From: Tuberibacillus calidus DSM 17572
GTDB taxonomy: Bacteria > Bacillota > Bacilli > Bacillales > Sporolactobacillaceae
DNA: 64,000 bases
Direction of reading: 5' to 3'
Assembly: GCF_000430685.1 (NCBI RefSeq)
Contig: NZ_KE387194.1
Location: 4,291-68,290 of the forward strand
The position numbers were made by a program, and so were the translations under genes. Shown piece after piece: positions 25,721-34,655 of the stretch. Positions within the stretch are counted from its first letter, which is position 1, and each line of letters starts with the position of its first letter. The notes under the pieces were generated by a model. That model made no database searches and had not been told where the DNA came from. It saw only the letters and a program-made list of their open reading frames with translations.

Positions 25721-27721
25721 ATGCATCTCCACATGGCAGAATACGCCAAAATTTTCACTAAAAATAATAATAATACTAAAGTAAAATATATTTTAAATGA
25801 GCATGGTGAGCTGATTGCAGCACTCACAAGCGGTTTACTCATGCTGATCGGATGGCTTTTAACCTATGAAAATACGATTTTTTCCATTGTTTTCTTTATC
25901 ATTGCGTTTGTGATCGGCGGTTATGCGAAGGCGAAGGAAGGCATCACGGAGACCATCGAGAAGAAAACCTTAAACGTGGAACTTTTAATGTTTTTGGCAG
26001 CGATTGGGTCCGCTTTGATTGGCTATTGGTGGGAAGGCGGTGTACTGATTTTCATTTTTGCATTGAGCGGGGCGCTTGAGACCTATACGACAAATAAAAG
26101 CAGAAAAGAAATCTCATCCCTGATGAATATCCAGCCGGAAAAAGCGACGCGCATCGAAGACGGAGAAGAACGAGTGATTCATGCCAAGGAACTCGCAGTC
26201 GGTGACCGAATTATTGTAAAACCCGGGGAACGCATTCCGGCGGACGGCGTGATTCTCAAAGGGGAAACCACGGTCGATGAATCGGCTATTACAGGAGAAA
26301 GCCTCCCTGTGATGAAGTGTAAGAATGACGAGGTGTTTGCCGGGACGATCAATGTCAATGGCGTCTTGATCGTTGAAGTGGCAAAAAAGGCAAACGATAC
26401 GTTATTCCAAAAAATTATAGACCTTGTCCAAAATGCCCAAAGTGAAAAATCGCCATCCCAGCTTTTTATTGAAAAATTTGAGGATGTCTACGTCAAAGTC
26501 GTTTTATTCGCTGTGCTCCTGATGATGGTGATCCCCCATTTTGCTTTCGGTTGGAGCTTTGCGGACACCCTTTATCGCGCCATGGTGCTCTTGGTTGTGG
26601 CGTCTCCATGCGCGGTTGTCGCTTCCATTATGCCCGCTACACTGGCCGCCATTTCAAATGGAGCCAAGCGCGGGGTTTTATTTAAAGGCGGTGTCCATCT
26701 TGAACAATTAGGTCATATTAAAGCTGTGGCTTTTGACAAAACCGGGACATTAACGCTTGGTCAACCGAGTGTAACGGATGTTGTGCCGTTCGGCGACCGA
26801 AATGAACATGATCTTTTGCGATTAGCGGCAGCTATTGAGCACCATTCCAATCATCCGCTTGCCCAGGCAATTGTCCATGAATATAAAAAGCTTTCTCAAG
26901 TTCCTCTACCGGAAGTCGGTGACATGGAAGAAACCGCTGGACTTGGGGTGGAAGCGACGGTTGATGGCCAACGATGGCGCATCGGGCAAGCCGGTTGGTT
27001 TCTAGATGACGAACCGGCCGAGGCCCAATCGCTTAAAGAAGAAGGGAAAACCGTCGTTTATGTTGGTAATGAAGCCGGCATTCAAGGTTTGATTGCGATG
27101 AAAGATAAGGTACGGCCTGAAGCTTCCTCAGCCATTAAGACATTGAAAAGCTTAGGCATTCACACGATCATGCTCACCGGGGATCATGAGACGACGGCCC
27201 GTGCAGTTGCTAAGGAAGCGGGAGTCGATGTTTATGTCGCGAAATGCTTGCCGGAGGAAAAATTGGCATACATTAAAAACATTAAAGAAAGCTATGGGCG
27301 AACGGCGATGGTCGGTGACGGCATGAACGATGCCCCGGCACTTGCGACTGCCGATGTGGGCATTGCGATGGGGGAAGGAACGGATGTGGCCCTTGAGACG
27401 GCCGATGTCGTTTTAATGAAAAACAGCCTTGATAAAATCGCCTATGCCATTCAACTTTCACGGCGGATGAACCGGGTCGTCAAACAGAATATCACCTTTG
27501 CCGTGGCCGTGATCTTCCTATTAATCTGTTCCAATTTTCTTCAGGTCATCAATTTACCCTTTGGTGTTGTCGGCCATGAAGGAAGCACCATCTTAGTTAT
27601 TTTAAATGGCTTACGTCTTTTGCGGTCCGTTGCCGGGGAAAAAGGAAGAACCGAAACCCCATCTTCAAAGTGGAGGTTAACGGAAGGACTGAACCGGCAA
27701 GCCTCCGTTTCTAAAAACTAG
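25721..27721 (+). CDS. P1B-4-type metal-efflux ATPase (PfeT/FrvA-like)
   Basis: A 666-residue heavy-metal ATPase without HMA domains. The membrane ion motif is SPC (295-297) in VVASPCAVVASIMPATLA, the phosphorylated Asp is 339 in DKTGTLT, and GDGMNDAP is the hinge. The last helix pair carries HEGST (619-623). SPC plus HEGST defines the P1B-4 class, whose Firmicute members PfeT (B. subtilis, formerly ZosA) and FrvA (Listeria) export Fe(II) and protect from iron or peroxide stress. The perfect Fur box upstream supports iron rather than zinc or cobalt. AAGGTGGT precedes the ATG. A His-rich start (MHLHMAE) is of unknown value. Confidence 0.92.
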   Translation: MHLHMAEYAKIFTKNNNNTKVKYILNEHGELIAALTSGLLMLIGWLLTYENTIFSIVFFIIAFVIGGYAKAKEGITETIEKKTLNVELLMFLAAIGSALIGYWWEGGVLIFIFALSGALETYTTNKSRKEISSLMNIQPEKATRIEDGEERVIHAKELAVGDRIIVKPGERIPADGVILKGETTVDESAITGESLPVMKCKNDEVFAGTINVNGVLIVEVAKKANDTLFQKIIDLVQNAQSEKSPSQLFIEKFEDVYVKVVLFAVLLMMVIPHFAFGWSFADTLYRAMVLLVVASPCAVVASIMPATLAAISNGAKRGVLFKGGVHLEQLGHIKAVAFDKTGTLTLGQPSVTDVVPFGDRNEHDLLRLAAAIEHHSNHPLAQAIVHEYKKLSQVPLPEVGDMEETAGLGVEATVDGQRWRIGQAGWFLDDEPAEAQSLKEEGKTVVYVGNEAGIQGLIAMKDKVRPEASSAIKTLKSLGIHTIMLTGDHETTARAVAKEAGVDVYVAKCLPEEKLAYIKNIKESYGRTAMVGDGMNDAPALATADVGIAMGEGTDVALETADVVLMKNSLDKIAYAIQLSRRMNRVVKQNITFAVAVIFLLICSNFLQVINLPFGVVGHEGSTILVILNGLRLLRSVAGEKGRTETPSSKWRLTEGLNRQASVSKN

Positions 27722-27937
27722 AAGAGACTGCGGCGACCGCCCGTTTTTCAGCAGGAAATGCCTCGATACCTTAAAGGGAAAGCGTTGGGACTCTATTATG
27801 TAAAAACGAGGCGGTATGCCCGTGTCTAAGACCGGGTTAGCAAAGAAAATGGACAAAAACGGGACTTTGGTACACTTTTGAGCTTGGGAAAATGAGCATA
27901 CACTCTAGATCGCGGAAAAACGGTTTTGATATAGATA

Positions 27938-27984
27938 AAAAGAGGTTGACCAGGGGGACAAAACCCCGATCGGTCAACCTCTTT
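27938..27984 (-). terminator. Terminator of the ybcI-like gene (bidirectional)
   Basis: AAAGAGGTTGACC and GGTCAACCTCTTT form a 13-bp perfect stem with an inner GGGG/CCCC pair. It overlaps the 3' end of the minus-strand gene. The preceding gap 27722-27937 has only a short fragment (about 27880-27910) of the repeat seen at 1-243. Confidence 0.8.
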
Positions 27985-28348
27985 CTTCTATGGCATTTTG
28001 AAGATTGCCGGCAAGCTTAAACACCATGACGCGTTCGCCGGTTTTCGTGCTTAAATCCGTATGCATGCTGACGACTTCAAATTGCGTAATATTATAAATA
28101 ATTTCTTTTAAATCATCGACACCGGACTCCACCAAACTATTTCGGTGTTTTTTGACGGACAATAAACCGTCTTTATCGCTACATAGCGAATACTCGGCAG
28201 GCGTTAAAATGCCCCTAAGGGTGACAATAATCATGTTGCGTAAGATGTCCGATTTAACGGATATGGAGCCCCGTCCGAGATATGTTTTTTCCCAGTGCGT
28301 TAAGGCATTGCTGATTTCGGCTTCTAGATCACCTTTTGTTTTTCCCAT
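27974..28348 (-). CDS. DUF2294 protein, YbcI-like
   Basis: A 124-residue protein of the DUF2294 family: KGDLEAEISNALTHWEKTYLGRGSISVKSDILRNMIIVTLRGILTPAE, then the ending TGERVMVFKLAGNLQ. In B. subtilis the homologue YbcI is encoded in the ybc locus beside the DabA and DabB genes (ybcC, ndhF), and here too it follows dabA on the same strand. This supports a role with the bicarbonate transporter, although its function is not known. The start at 28348 has AAAGGA six to seven bases ahead; an upstream frame of 15 residues has no such site. About 150 bases separate it from dabA, so it may have a separate transcript. Confidence 0.85.
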   Translation of the reverse strand: MGKTKGDLEAEISNALTHWEKTYLGRGSISVKSDILRNMIIVTLRGILTPAEYSLCSDKDGLLSVKKHRNSLVESGVDDLKEIIYNITQFEVVSMHTDLSTKTGERVMVFKLAGNLQNAIEERG

Positions 28349-28498
28349 ATTGTGTTCCTTTCCGTGTAGCGTTTCTTTTTTATAGTTTATCATGAATGAG
28401 AATCAACCGTTAATCGTTAGGCCGGCTGACTTTCCACCAAAGCTTTCGCAGTTTCTTCTCACAGGCTGAACAAAAACCGTCTATGAAAAAGGGCCCCT

Positions 28499-31099
28499 CT
28501 AAGACCAGCTGATCCAGTTTCCGTCGGGGTCAATCGTCGCTAGACGAAGCCAACCGTTTTTCAACTTTTGTCGAAAATCCGGGTCATGATCAAGGATGCG
28601 CTGAATGGACTCGGTCGGCGCTTGGATGACCGTGAGCAAGCGTAACGGCTCATGATAGATGGCCGTGTCAGAAGCCATGACGGATTGCCAAGGGAGGCCA
28701 GTCAACAGGTCACTGCCATTGCCTTGCATTACCCCGATACCTGACGTGACGGTTTGGGTGATTTTATTGCCGCTTCCGTAATAATGCGGGGCCACGGTGG
28801 AGGCGTAATATTGCAAGTTAATCCACTGGGCTACCGTCACCGGACCTTTAATTATGTTGGCCAATAATTCACCGTTACGGTCTTTCTGCCATTGATAATT
28901 ATGAAGAAAGACCCTACCTTCCAAATGGCGGCCTTTTGTCAAGGAACGCTCTCCGATGATAAAAGCGGCATTCCCCGCCAGCGCCCACTCAGGACGAATT
29001 TCGCTCCAATCCTTAGCCCGCTTTTCCGCTTCCGCATGTGTGCGTTCTTTTACCGAAACAATGGTTGGAAGAAGGGGGAGACGCTCACGGCCAAGTTGTT
29101 CAGTGACTTTAGGTAAAACTTTTTCGACGCGGTCAAAGGCCGATTGCGCTTCTGGACTAAGGTCTGGTACATCGAGCCATTGCAATTCATCGGTTGTTGT
29201 CACATGTTTGGCGGCGACAAAAACGGTTTCTTCTGGAATGATAATCCCTGTTGTTTTCAACTTTTCGCGTACTTCCGGGAGATTGCACAAGGCGACGAGA
29301 ACGCGGGCGTTGAATGTGCTCGATGCGCCCCCGCAAGCACTGCAATCCAAGGCGGTGGCATGAGGATTATTCACGGTTTCCCCTTCATGCCCGCAAATCA
29401 CCACTAGAGGCGCGAAGTTTTCCGTTAAGCCCATTGTCACCAAGGCTTGGCGCGCAAAGAAGACTTTTTCTTCATCGCTAAATCCCAAAGGCAAGTCCGT
29501 TTCGCCTTCACAACAACGGTCAAGTGTCAAGCCGATCTTCGGCGTTTTGACCAAGCGCTTGTGTATGTTCCCGTACCATTTTCGCACGGTTTCGGGAATA
29601 AAGCTTGAAGCGAGGCTATGCAAAGCGAGCCACGGACCGCTGATTTCCGGAAGCAACAAGCCGCTCGGCATATTGTATTTCAATGTTTCAAAAGTTTGTT
29701 TCGGTGACTCGGCAAGATCGGCGCGTTTCTGGAAATCCCGGTAATCAAGATCCGGCAAGGTTTCCTCGATTTTATATTGCGGTTTGAGCATGACCGGCAA
29801 CGCGCTGTGACTCCGCTTTTTTCCGAGTTTCCGGGCTTTGATCGGTAATCCAAAAAAACCAGCCGTGCCAAAAGTCTCGAATGGACCCGTTTCTTCGAGG
29901 TGGCGACGGATCGCTTCCGAACGAACATCCAAACAAAAAGCAAATTGCGCAACAGGCGGTTGTTCGCGCGTCTTAGGTGCCGATACCTTTTCCGAAATGA
30001 GGTTTTTCAAATGCGCTTCATATGTTCTCTCCCAAGCCTCAAGCCAAATCAGGCGGCGGGCGGCCTTTAGCCGCTGGGCGAGATGCAATCGGCTTTTTTG
30101 TTCATCCGTTGTCAGATGGAGCCAATCACTTGGCGCCATTCCGCCATACGCCGCCCAAGATTGAATGAGCGCTTCAAGCATTCCACCGTCATCTTGCGAC
30201 GAAGGGGTTTCGATCAACTCGGGCGGAATAAGAAAGGCTTCAAGGGAGAGGCGGATGGCAAGATAGTCGATAAGGAGGTGATCATCACCGTTTTCTTCTG
30301 CCATCCAAAGCAACATCCCCGCCCAACCGGGCAAAGCCAAAAGATGTGCTTCTAAATATTGACGGCTTTCTTCCGGGCGTATGTGTAAATCGACGAGCGC
30401 TTTCTTAAGGGCTTGCTCAGCGTCTTCCGGTAAAGCTTTTAACCGTTGACGCAGGCTGCGGGGAAGTGCCGGATCATGAGGCGAAAGCCGCTTCCAAGCG
30501 CCATAAAAGCCTTTTTCCCGGTGCGGCATCGGCCAAGCGGCTTGCTGATCATCGAGATATAACTTACACCACTTCATCATCTGGTGATTGAGGCGTTCCC
30601 CTGTGTTGTCGATGCCGAGCCGTTCCGTTTTCCGACTGTGCGTTTCAACAATCGATGGCCCAGCTAGATGAGAGGCGAGGCGGCGCAGCCGTTTCGAAAC
30701 GGTTTTCACATGACCGGGATCTATGTCGGCGGCGTATTCCTTATTATCATTAAGTAATGCCCAACCAAATTGTTCTTGGATCTCTTGCGGAATGTCCAAG
30801 GCTTGGCTTTCAAGCCAGCGGTGGAGCGCTGCCTTTAATTCCTGTTGGTCGATGTGATGGCTGCTAATAGCGGCTTGAATCATCGCCTCACTGGGTAGGA
30901 TGTCGACATCACACCATCTTTTCAACCGCTCCACTGCTTTATCGAACTGCATGTGTTCCCAACCGGCCCAAGGACTGCGGGCAGCAAAAGCCGTAATCGG
31001 TCCATATGGTGCAATGACGCGTGAAGCTGCTTTTACCAGTTGATGAAGATCAATGGCGTGAACCGATGAAAACGCGAGGTTTTTTAAAGTGGTATTCAT
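28499..31099 (-). CDS. dabA: Inorganic carbon transporter subunit DabA (DUF2309)
   Basis: An 866-residue DabA, the beta-carbonic-anhydrase-like half of the DAB pump that turns CO2 into cytosolic bicarbonate driven by a cation gradient. The zinc site known from Halothiobacillus DabA is intact: Cys389 and Asp391 in FCLDVRSE, His571 in CGHEGETVNNPHA and Cys586 in LDCSACGGAS. The C-terminus LLTVIQAPTESIQRIL is conserved in the family. It overlaps the upstream dabB stop by four bases, so the two subunits are translationally coupled. It serves carboxylation reactions (anaplerosis, lipid synthesis) in a heterotroph. Length is normal for Firmicute forms. Confidence 0.96.
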   Translation of the reverse strand: MNTTLKNLAFSSVHAIDLHQLVKAASRVIAPYGPITAFAARSPWAGWEHMQFDKAVERLKRWCDVDILPSEAMIQAAISSHHIDQQELKAALHRWLESQALDIPQEIQEQFGWALLNDNKEYAADIDPGHVKTVSKRLRRLASHLAGPSIVETHSRKTERLGIDNTGERLNHQMMKWCKLYLDDQQAAWPMPHREKGFYGAWKRLSPHDPALPRSLRQRLKALPEDAEQALKKALVDLHIRPEESRQYLEAHLLALPGWAGMLLWMAEENGDDHLLIDYLAIRLSLEAFLIPPELIETPSSQDDGGMLEALIQSWAAYGGMAPSDWLHLTTDEQKSRLHLAQRLKAARRLIWLEAWERTYEAHLKNLISEKVSAPKTREQPPVAQFAFCLDVRSEAIRRHLEETGPFETFGTAGFFGLPIKARKLGKKRSHSALPVMLKPQYKIEETLPDLDYRDFQKRADLAESPKQTFETLKYNMPSGLLLPEISGPWLALHSLASSFIPETVRKWYGNIHKRLVKTPKIGLTLDRCCEGETDLPLGFSDEEKVFFARQALVTMGLTENFAPLVVICGHEGETVNNPHATALDCSACGGASSTFNARVLVALCNLPEVREKLKTTGIIIPEETVFVAAKHVTTTDELQWLDVPDLSPEAQSAFDRVEKVLPKVTEQLGRERLPLLPTIVSVKERTHAEAEKRAKDWSEIRPEWALAGNAAFIIGERSLTKGRHLEGRVFLHNYQWQKDRNGELLANIIKGPVTVAQWINLQYYASTVAPHYYGSGNKITQTVTSGIGVMQGNGSDLLTGLPWQSVMASDTAIYHEPLRLLTVIQAPTESIQRILDHDPDFRQKLKNGWLRLATIDPDGNWISWS

Positions 31100-32613
31100 C
31101 GCGTTGGACCTCCTTTTGACATAAGCTGTGTGAGATATTTCGGATGGCTTTCCATGGCATCCGGGTGGGCTTCACCAATACGAATGAGCCAAAGGTACAG
31201 CCAAGTATAAAGTTTTGAATGACGCTGCCGTTTGACCCAGATGGCGAGCAGGCTGGCTCCAATTAATAGTATTAACAGAATGATGACTAAAGGCGTTGAT
31301 GGACCGGGGGACGGAATGCCGTTCAAAAGGTGATAAAAAGCGAGATGGATCAAGAAAAACATGAGTCCCGCAACACACAGCACACCCAAGTTGATGAGCC
31401 GTCCCAATCGCCCGTAGTCATAAGCGGTCAGTTGCGTCCAAGCGATAGCGAGTGACCACCCTAAAATGACGGCACTTGCTGTCCGGTAGCCATAGTCCGG
31501 CGAAAGCGTCCAGTAGATAACGCCTGCTGCGATGCCCAAAATAAGTCCGAGCACCCGCCATAGATTGGCATGAAGGCCTGTACGTTCAGGCTTTTCCGCA
31601 TGTTGCAAGGCATTCCCGGATTGCAAGAACAATGTGGCCTTAAATAGACCGTGTAAAACAGCGTGTGTGATGGCGGCAGCGAAAGCGCCCAAGGCACATT
31701 GAACGAGCATAAAGCCCATTTGCGCGATCGTTGAACCGACAAGTTGCCGTTTATAATCCGGCTGAACCAGCATGATGCCCGTTCCTAGAAGTACGGAAAG
31801 CCCTGACGCGATCAAAAGGACGGTTTGGGCTAAAGCATTTGTAAATAAAGGTGCAGCTACCGTCAAAAGAATCCCGCCGACATTGACGATGCCGGCATGC
31901 ATAATCGCCGAAACCGGTGTCGGTGTGACAACAGAGTTGAGTAGCCAACTTTGAAAAGGAAACTGAGCGGCAGGAATCATGACCGACATCACGAGTAGTA
32001 GCGTCATACCGGTATGTGACCAAGGGTGAAGCTGGGCGACATGAGCGCTGAGCTGTGACCAATGCCAGCTTCCGGTTTCTTTGACGAGCCAAACGATGGC
32101 GACTAACAGGAATAGCCAGCTCAAGCTAAACACGCGGCCGGCTAAGGCAGAAGACCATAGTGCTTGCCGCCATGTGTGATTTAGCCGAATCAAAAGCGTT
32201 AAAGACAGAAGGACGGCTCCCCAAAAAACGAGCATAAGCCGTATATCATCGCTGACCCAAGCGAAAGCATCAAAAAAAGTGATGAAGGAAAGAAAAGCAA
32301 AATAGCCGCGATAATGGCGATCGCCCAAGAGATAGCGAACCGAATAGCGTTGGACGATGAGCCCGATCGTCAGTACAAATAAGGCGATCAACCATGATAA
32401 TGAATAGAAGCGAAACGGCCCTAGGATGGTAGGGGTCCGGTCCATAATGAGCGCCCCAAGAGAGATCAAAGGCGGTAACGTTAAAAGGCCCATATGCACG
32501 CGAACATAGGACAATGGTACGCAGGGTTGTAAAAAGATAAGCGCGCTGAGAGCCGCAAGGAGTAAAAATGCGATAAAAAGAATCGGCAATAACGTATGCA
32601 ATAAATCCGTCAT
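31096..32613 (-). CDS. dabB: Inorganic carbon transporter subunit DabB (NuoL/NdhF-like)
   Basis: A 505-residue membrane protein of the proton-antiporter (complex I NuoL) family with about 13-14 helices. PAAQFPFQSWLLNSVVTPTPVSAIMHAGIVNVGGIL is the diagnostic antiporter loop with its lysine-free DAB variant, and AAITHAVLHGLFKATLFLQSGNAL carries the second conserved His/Lys pair. It conducts the cation that drives DabA. The start at 32613 follows GGAGGG; an earlier ATG in frame (32676) adds 21 residues overlapping a leader hairpin and is rejected. It is first in the dabB-dabA unit, behind a promoter at 32901-32929 and a structured leader. Confidence 0.95.
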   Translation of the reverse strand: MTDLLHTLLPILFIAFLLLAALSALIFLQPCVPLSYVRVHMGLLTLPPLISLGALIMDRTPTILGPFRFYSLSWLIALFVLTIGLIVQRYSVRYLLGDRHYRGYFAFLSFITFFDAFAWVSDDIRLMLVFWGAVLLSLTLLIRLNHTWRQALWSSALAGRVFSLSWLFLLVAIVWLVKETGSWHWSQLSAHVAQLHPWSHTGMTLLLVMSVMIPAAQFPFQSWLLNSVVTPTPVSAIMHAGIVNVGGILLTVAAPLFTNALAQTVLLIASGLSVLLGTGIMLVQPDYKRQLVGSTIAQMGFMLVQCALGAFAAAITHAVLHGLFKATLFLQSGNALQHAEKPERTGLHANLWRVLGLILGIAAGVIYWTLSPDYGYRTASAVILGWSLAIAWTQLTAYDYGRLGRLINLGVLCVAGLMFFLIHLAFYHLLNGIPSPGPSTPLVIILLILLIGASLLAIWVKRQRHSKLYTWLYLWLIRIGEAHPDAMESHPKYLTQLMSKGGPTR

Positions 32614-32895
32614 GTGGTTTCCCTCCAAACAGGCCAACTTCATTTTTGTACTTTTATGAAAATAAAAAACCGGCAACTTCCACCGTTCGGAACCGCTCTT
32701 ATGAGAGATTCCACGGATGATGGAAAATTGCCGGTTTACGTTTAACTGGCCAAAAACGGCCCTTTAAGCGTCCACCTATTATTGCATTTTATTAAATATA
32801 AAAAGGGACAGATGGTGGTGCCCCTATGTATCTCATACTTTTTATGATAGATTTCATTTCTCATCCGGGCAACCGAATGTTAAAGAAACCTCGCT
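32614..32895 (-). ncRNA. Structured 5' leader of dabB-dabA (candidate cis-regulatory RNA)
   Basis: Between the promoter and dabB lies about 280 nt of untranslated RNA. It holds a first hairpin (32804-32825, AGGGGCA with TGTCCCT) followed by a T-run, and a second, longer imperfect hairpin (32667-32737) whose outer stem AAACCGGCAA/TTGCCGGTTT is followed by TTTTTTATTTT. Both look like intrinsic terminators, so read-through may be controlled. I could not match it to a known riboswitch or T-box class. Confidence 0.55.
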
Positions 32896-32900
32896 TATAT

Positions 32901-32929
32901 ATTTTATATATGACTCGGTTATTTGTCAA
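32901..32929 (-). promoter_or_regulatory. Promoter of dabB-dabA
   Basis: On the minus strand TTGACA (32929-32924) and TAAAAT (32906-32901) are 17 bases apart, giving a start near 32894. Confidence 0.7.
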
Positions 32930-32987
32930 GTCCAAAACTTGCTCCATCCAAGCCTTCGTGCAGTCATGCTGGCCTAATTAAAAGTTT

Positions 32988-33074
32988 TAAGTGGGAGATC
33001 GGCTAAGCCTGTTAGGCGAAAGCGGGGGACTTAGTAGCACTTATGCTGTCCTAAAAATTTTATGCTTTCCTACC
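32988..33074 (-). repeat. Dispersed ~90-bp element, inverted copy
   Basis: Minus-strand reading GGTAGGAAAGCATAAAATTT, AGGACAGCATAAG, then CGCCTAACAGGCTTAGCC matches the family consensus. It lies between the S53 peptidase terminator and the dab promoter. Confidence 0.7.
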
Positions 33075-33077
33075 AAT

Positions 33078-33105
33078 AAAAAAGCCGGGCGGGTACCCGG
33101 CTTTT
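33078..33105. terminator. Terminator of the S53 peptidase gene
   Basis: AAAAGCCGGG and CCCGGCTTTT around a 6-base loop, with T-runs on both strands. Confidence 0.85.
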
Positions 33106-33142
33106 CGTCTGTCAGTTTAATTTTTAATACAGCCGCCTGATT

Positions 33143-34297
33143 TTAGTATTGCGCTAAAGCGGGTACGAGTTGGTTGGCGATCGGGCTTCCCCAACCGGTG
33201 ACTAAATCATACCCGCTTCCGGCATTATAACCGCTGTTATCGCCGGATAAAATGTCGTGGAAATAGGTCTGATAGTTGGACCCGCTGCCGAGGCTGTAAA
33301 GGGCATTTAAGGTTTCGTTTGATGAAAGTGGGGTGTTACGGCTTTGGTCAGCCAAAGCTACGATCGCTGCCCAGGCTGGCGCGCTGAGGCTCGTTCCTCC
33401 GACGACATACCAGCCGCTTTGTCCTTGATACCTTGTCGTGTCATAGACAGCGACGCCCGTATTCGGGTCGGCATCAAAAGCGATGTCCGGATTACCGCGG
33501 GATGCACCAACCAGCTGGGAAACAACATCTTGGTAAGCGGGTCTTGATACATAGGCACTTAACCCACCGCCGGAACCAGACCAAGCACTTTCACTTAAGT
33601 AATTTCCGGATGGGTCAACATTTAGAGTCGTCCCGCCGACTGAGACGACATAAGGTGAGGACGCAGGCCATGAAACCCCTGCTCCGCTATCACCGGATGA
33701 GGCGAAATACGTCACACCGGGATGGCTAAAGTGACTGTTATAGCTTGATTCAGAGGAAAATTCCGAGCCGCCCCAACTGTTTGAGACGACTTGCGCTCCG
33801 TGGCTAGTGGCATAGTCGATGGCGGCAAGAAGGTCAGTGATGGATGCCGATGGCGCCACAACAAGTAGAATTTTAGCATCCGGAGCAATCGCATGTGCCC
33901 ATTCAACGTCCATTGAGGTCTCAAGTGCCCAACCCGGATCGGTTTTTCTCGGTTTACCATTTGGATAAACGACTTGTAAATTAGCGGGCGGGAGATTGAA
34001 TTGGTTATTAAAAACCTGCAGGTCGTTTTGGATCGTCGGGCTACCGTACGCATCAACAATGGCAATGGTTTGGCCGGCACCGGTTTGACTAAGTTTATCC
34101 AACCCATAGGCATGCCGAACTTGTGCCGGGTTAAGCCCATACTGGTAGGAATGAGTGGCGGATGGTTTTACGTGGACCGGATGATTTGCTTCCCAAGCTT
34201 TTTGATGTGGGGAATAGGCGTCAGCGGTGGCAGTTCCAAGTAGCAATAATGCAGATGAAGACAGTGTGACAGCTAGTTTGCTCCAAAAACCTTTCAT
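33143..34297 (-). CDS. Secreted S53 (sedolisin/kumamolisin-like) serine-carboxyl peptidase, short form
   Basis: A 384-residue exported peptidase. A signal peptide with cleavage after ATADA (about residue 26) is followed at once by the catalytic domain. The S53 triad is complete: Glu126 and Asp130 in LETSMDVEWAHAIAP and Ser303 in GGTSLSAPAW; the oxyanion Asp203 is in SSGDSG. The Ca-binding end is FHDI (Asp348) and AGSGYDLVTGWGSP. Typical sedolisins carry a propeptide of about 190 residues before this domain; here only about 25 residues separate signal and core. S53 enzymes work at acid pH, so an acidic niche is suggested. AGGAGGG precedes the ATG. Confidence 0.93.
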   Translation of the reverse strand: MKGFWSKLAVTLSSSALLLLGTATADAYSPHQKAWEANHPVHVKPSATHSYQYGLNPAQVRHAYGLDKLSQTGAGQTIAIVDAYGSPTIQNDLQVFNNQFNLPPANLQVVYPNGKPRKTDPGWALETSMDVEWAHAIAPDAKILLVVAPSASITDLLAAIDYATSHGAQVVSNSWGGSEFSSESSYNSHFSHPGVTYFASSGDSGAGVSWPASSPYVVSVGGTTLNVDPSGNYLSESAWSGSGGGLSAYVSRPAYQDVVSQLVGASRGNPDIAFDADPNTGVAVYDTTRYQGQSGWYVVGGTSLSAPAWAAIVALADQSRNTPLSSNETLNALYSLGSGSNYQTYFHDILSGDNSGYNAGSGYDLVTGWGSPIANQLVPALAQY

Positions 34298-34655
34298 ACT
34301 TTTATCCCTCCTAATAGATTAATAGGGTGGTCACGTGAATTTATTTTAACATTTAGCAAAATTTCTGGTATTGGGAAAAGGGACTGTTGGACTTTGATTT
34401 AAATGGCAAGGGGACGAAGTTATTTGCGAAAAAAATAAGGCGCTTAAGACATAGGTCTGAAGCTCCTTAATACGAGGTGATTAGGTGGTTTGTTTTGGAG
34501 TGACAGTGATGGGAAAATAGCGGTCAAAAATATACCGGTTTTGGACAAGCATCGAAAAGGGGGGCGGTCAAGGGGTCCCCGTCTCTCTGGAAATTAAAGA
34601 TGAAGAAGTCTTAAAGTACGGCGAGCTGTTAGTGTTACGGATACCACCTTGGAAA
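34298..34655. other. Gap between S53 peptidase and EcsC genes
   Basis: About 360 bases with no supported gene. The word TGGAAATTAAAG occurs twice (near 34588 and 34650), a short direct repeat. The S53 promoter must lie here but I see no clear boxes. Confidence 0.4.

Noticed and set aside
32614-32895. T-box or SAM riboswitch in the dab leader
   Set aside because: GGTGGA words and a terminator are present, but the conserved T-box core and the SAM four-way junction motifs are not found, and the genes downstream do not fit.
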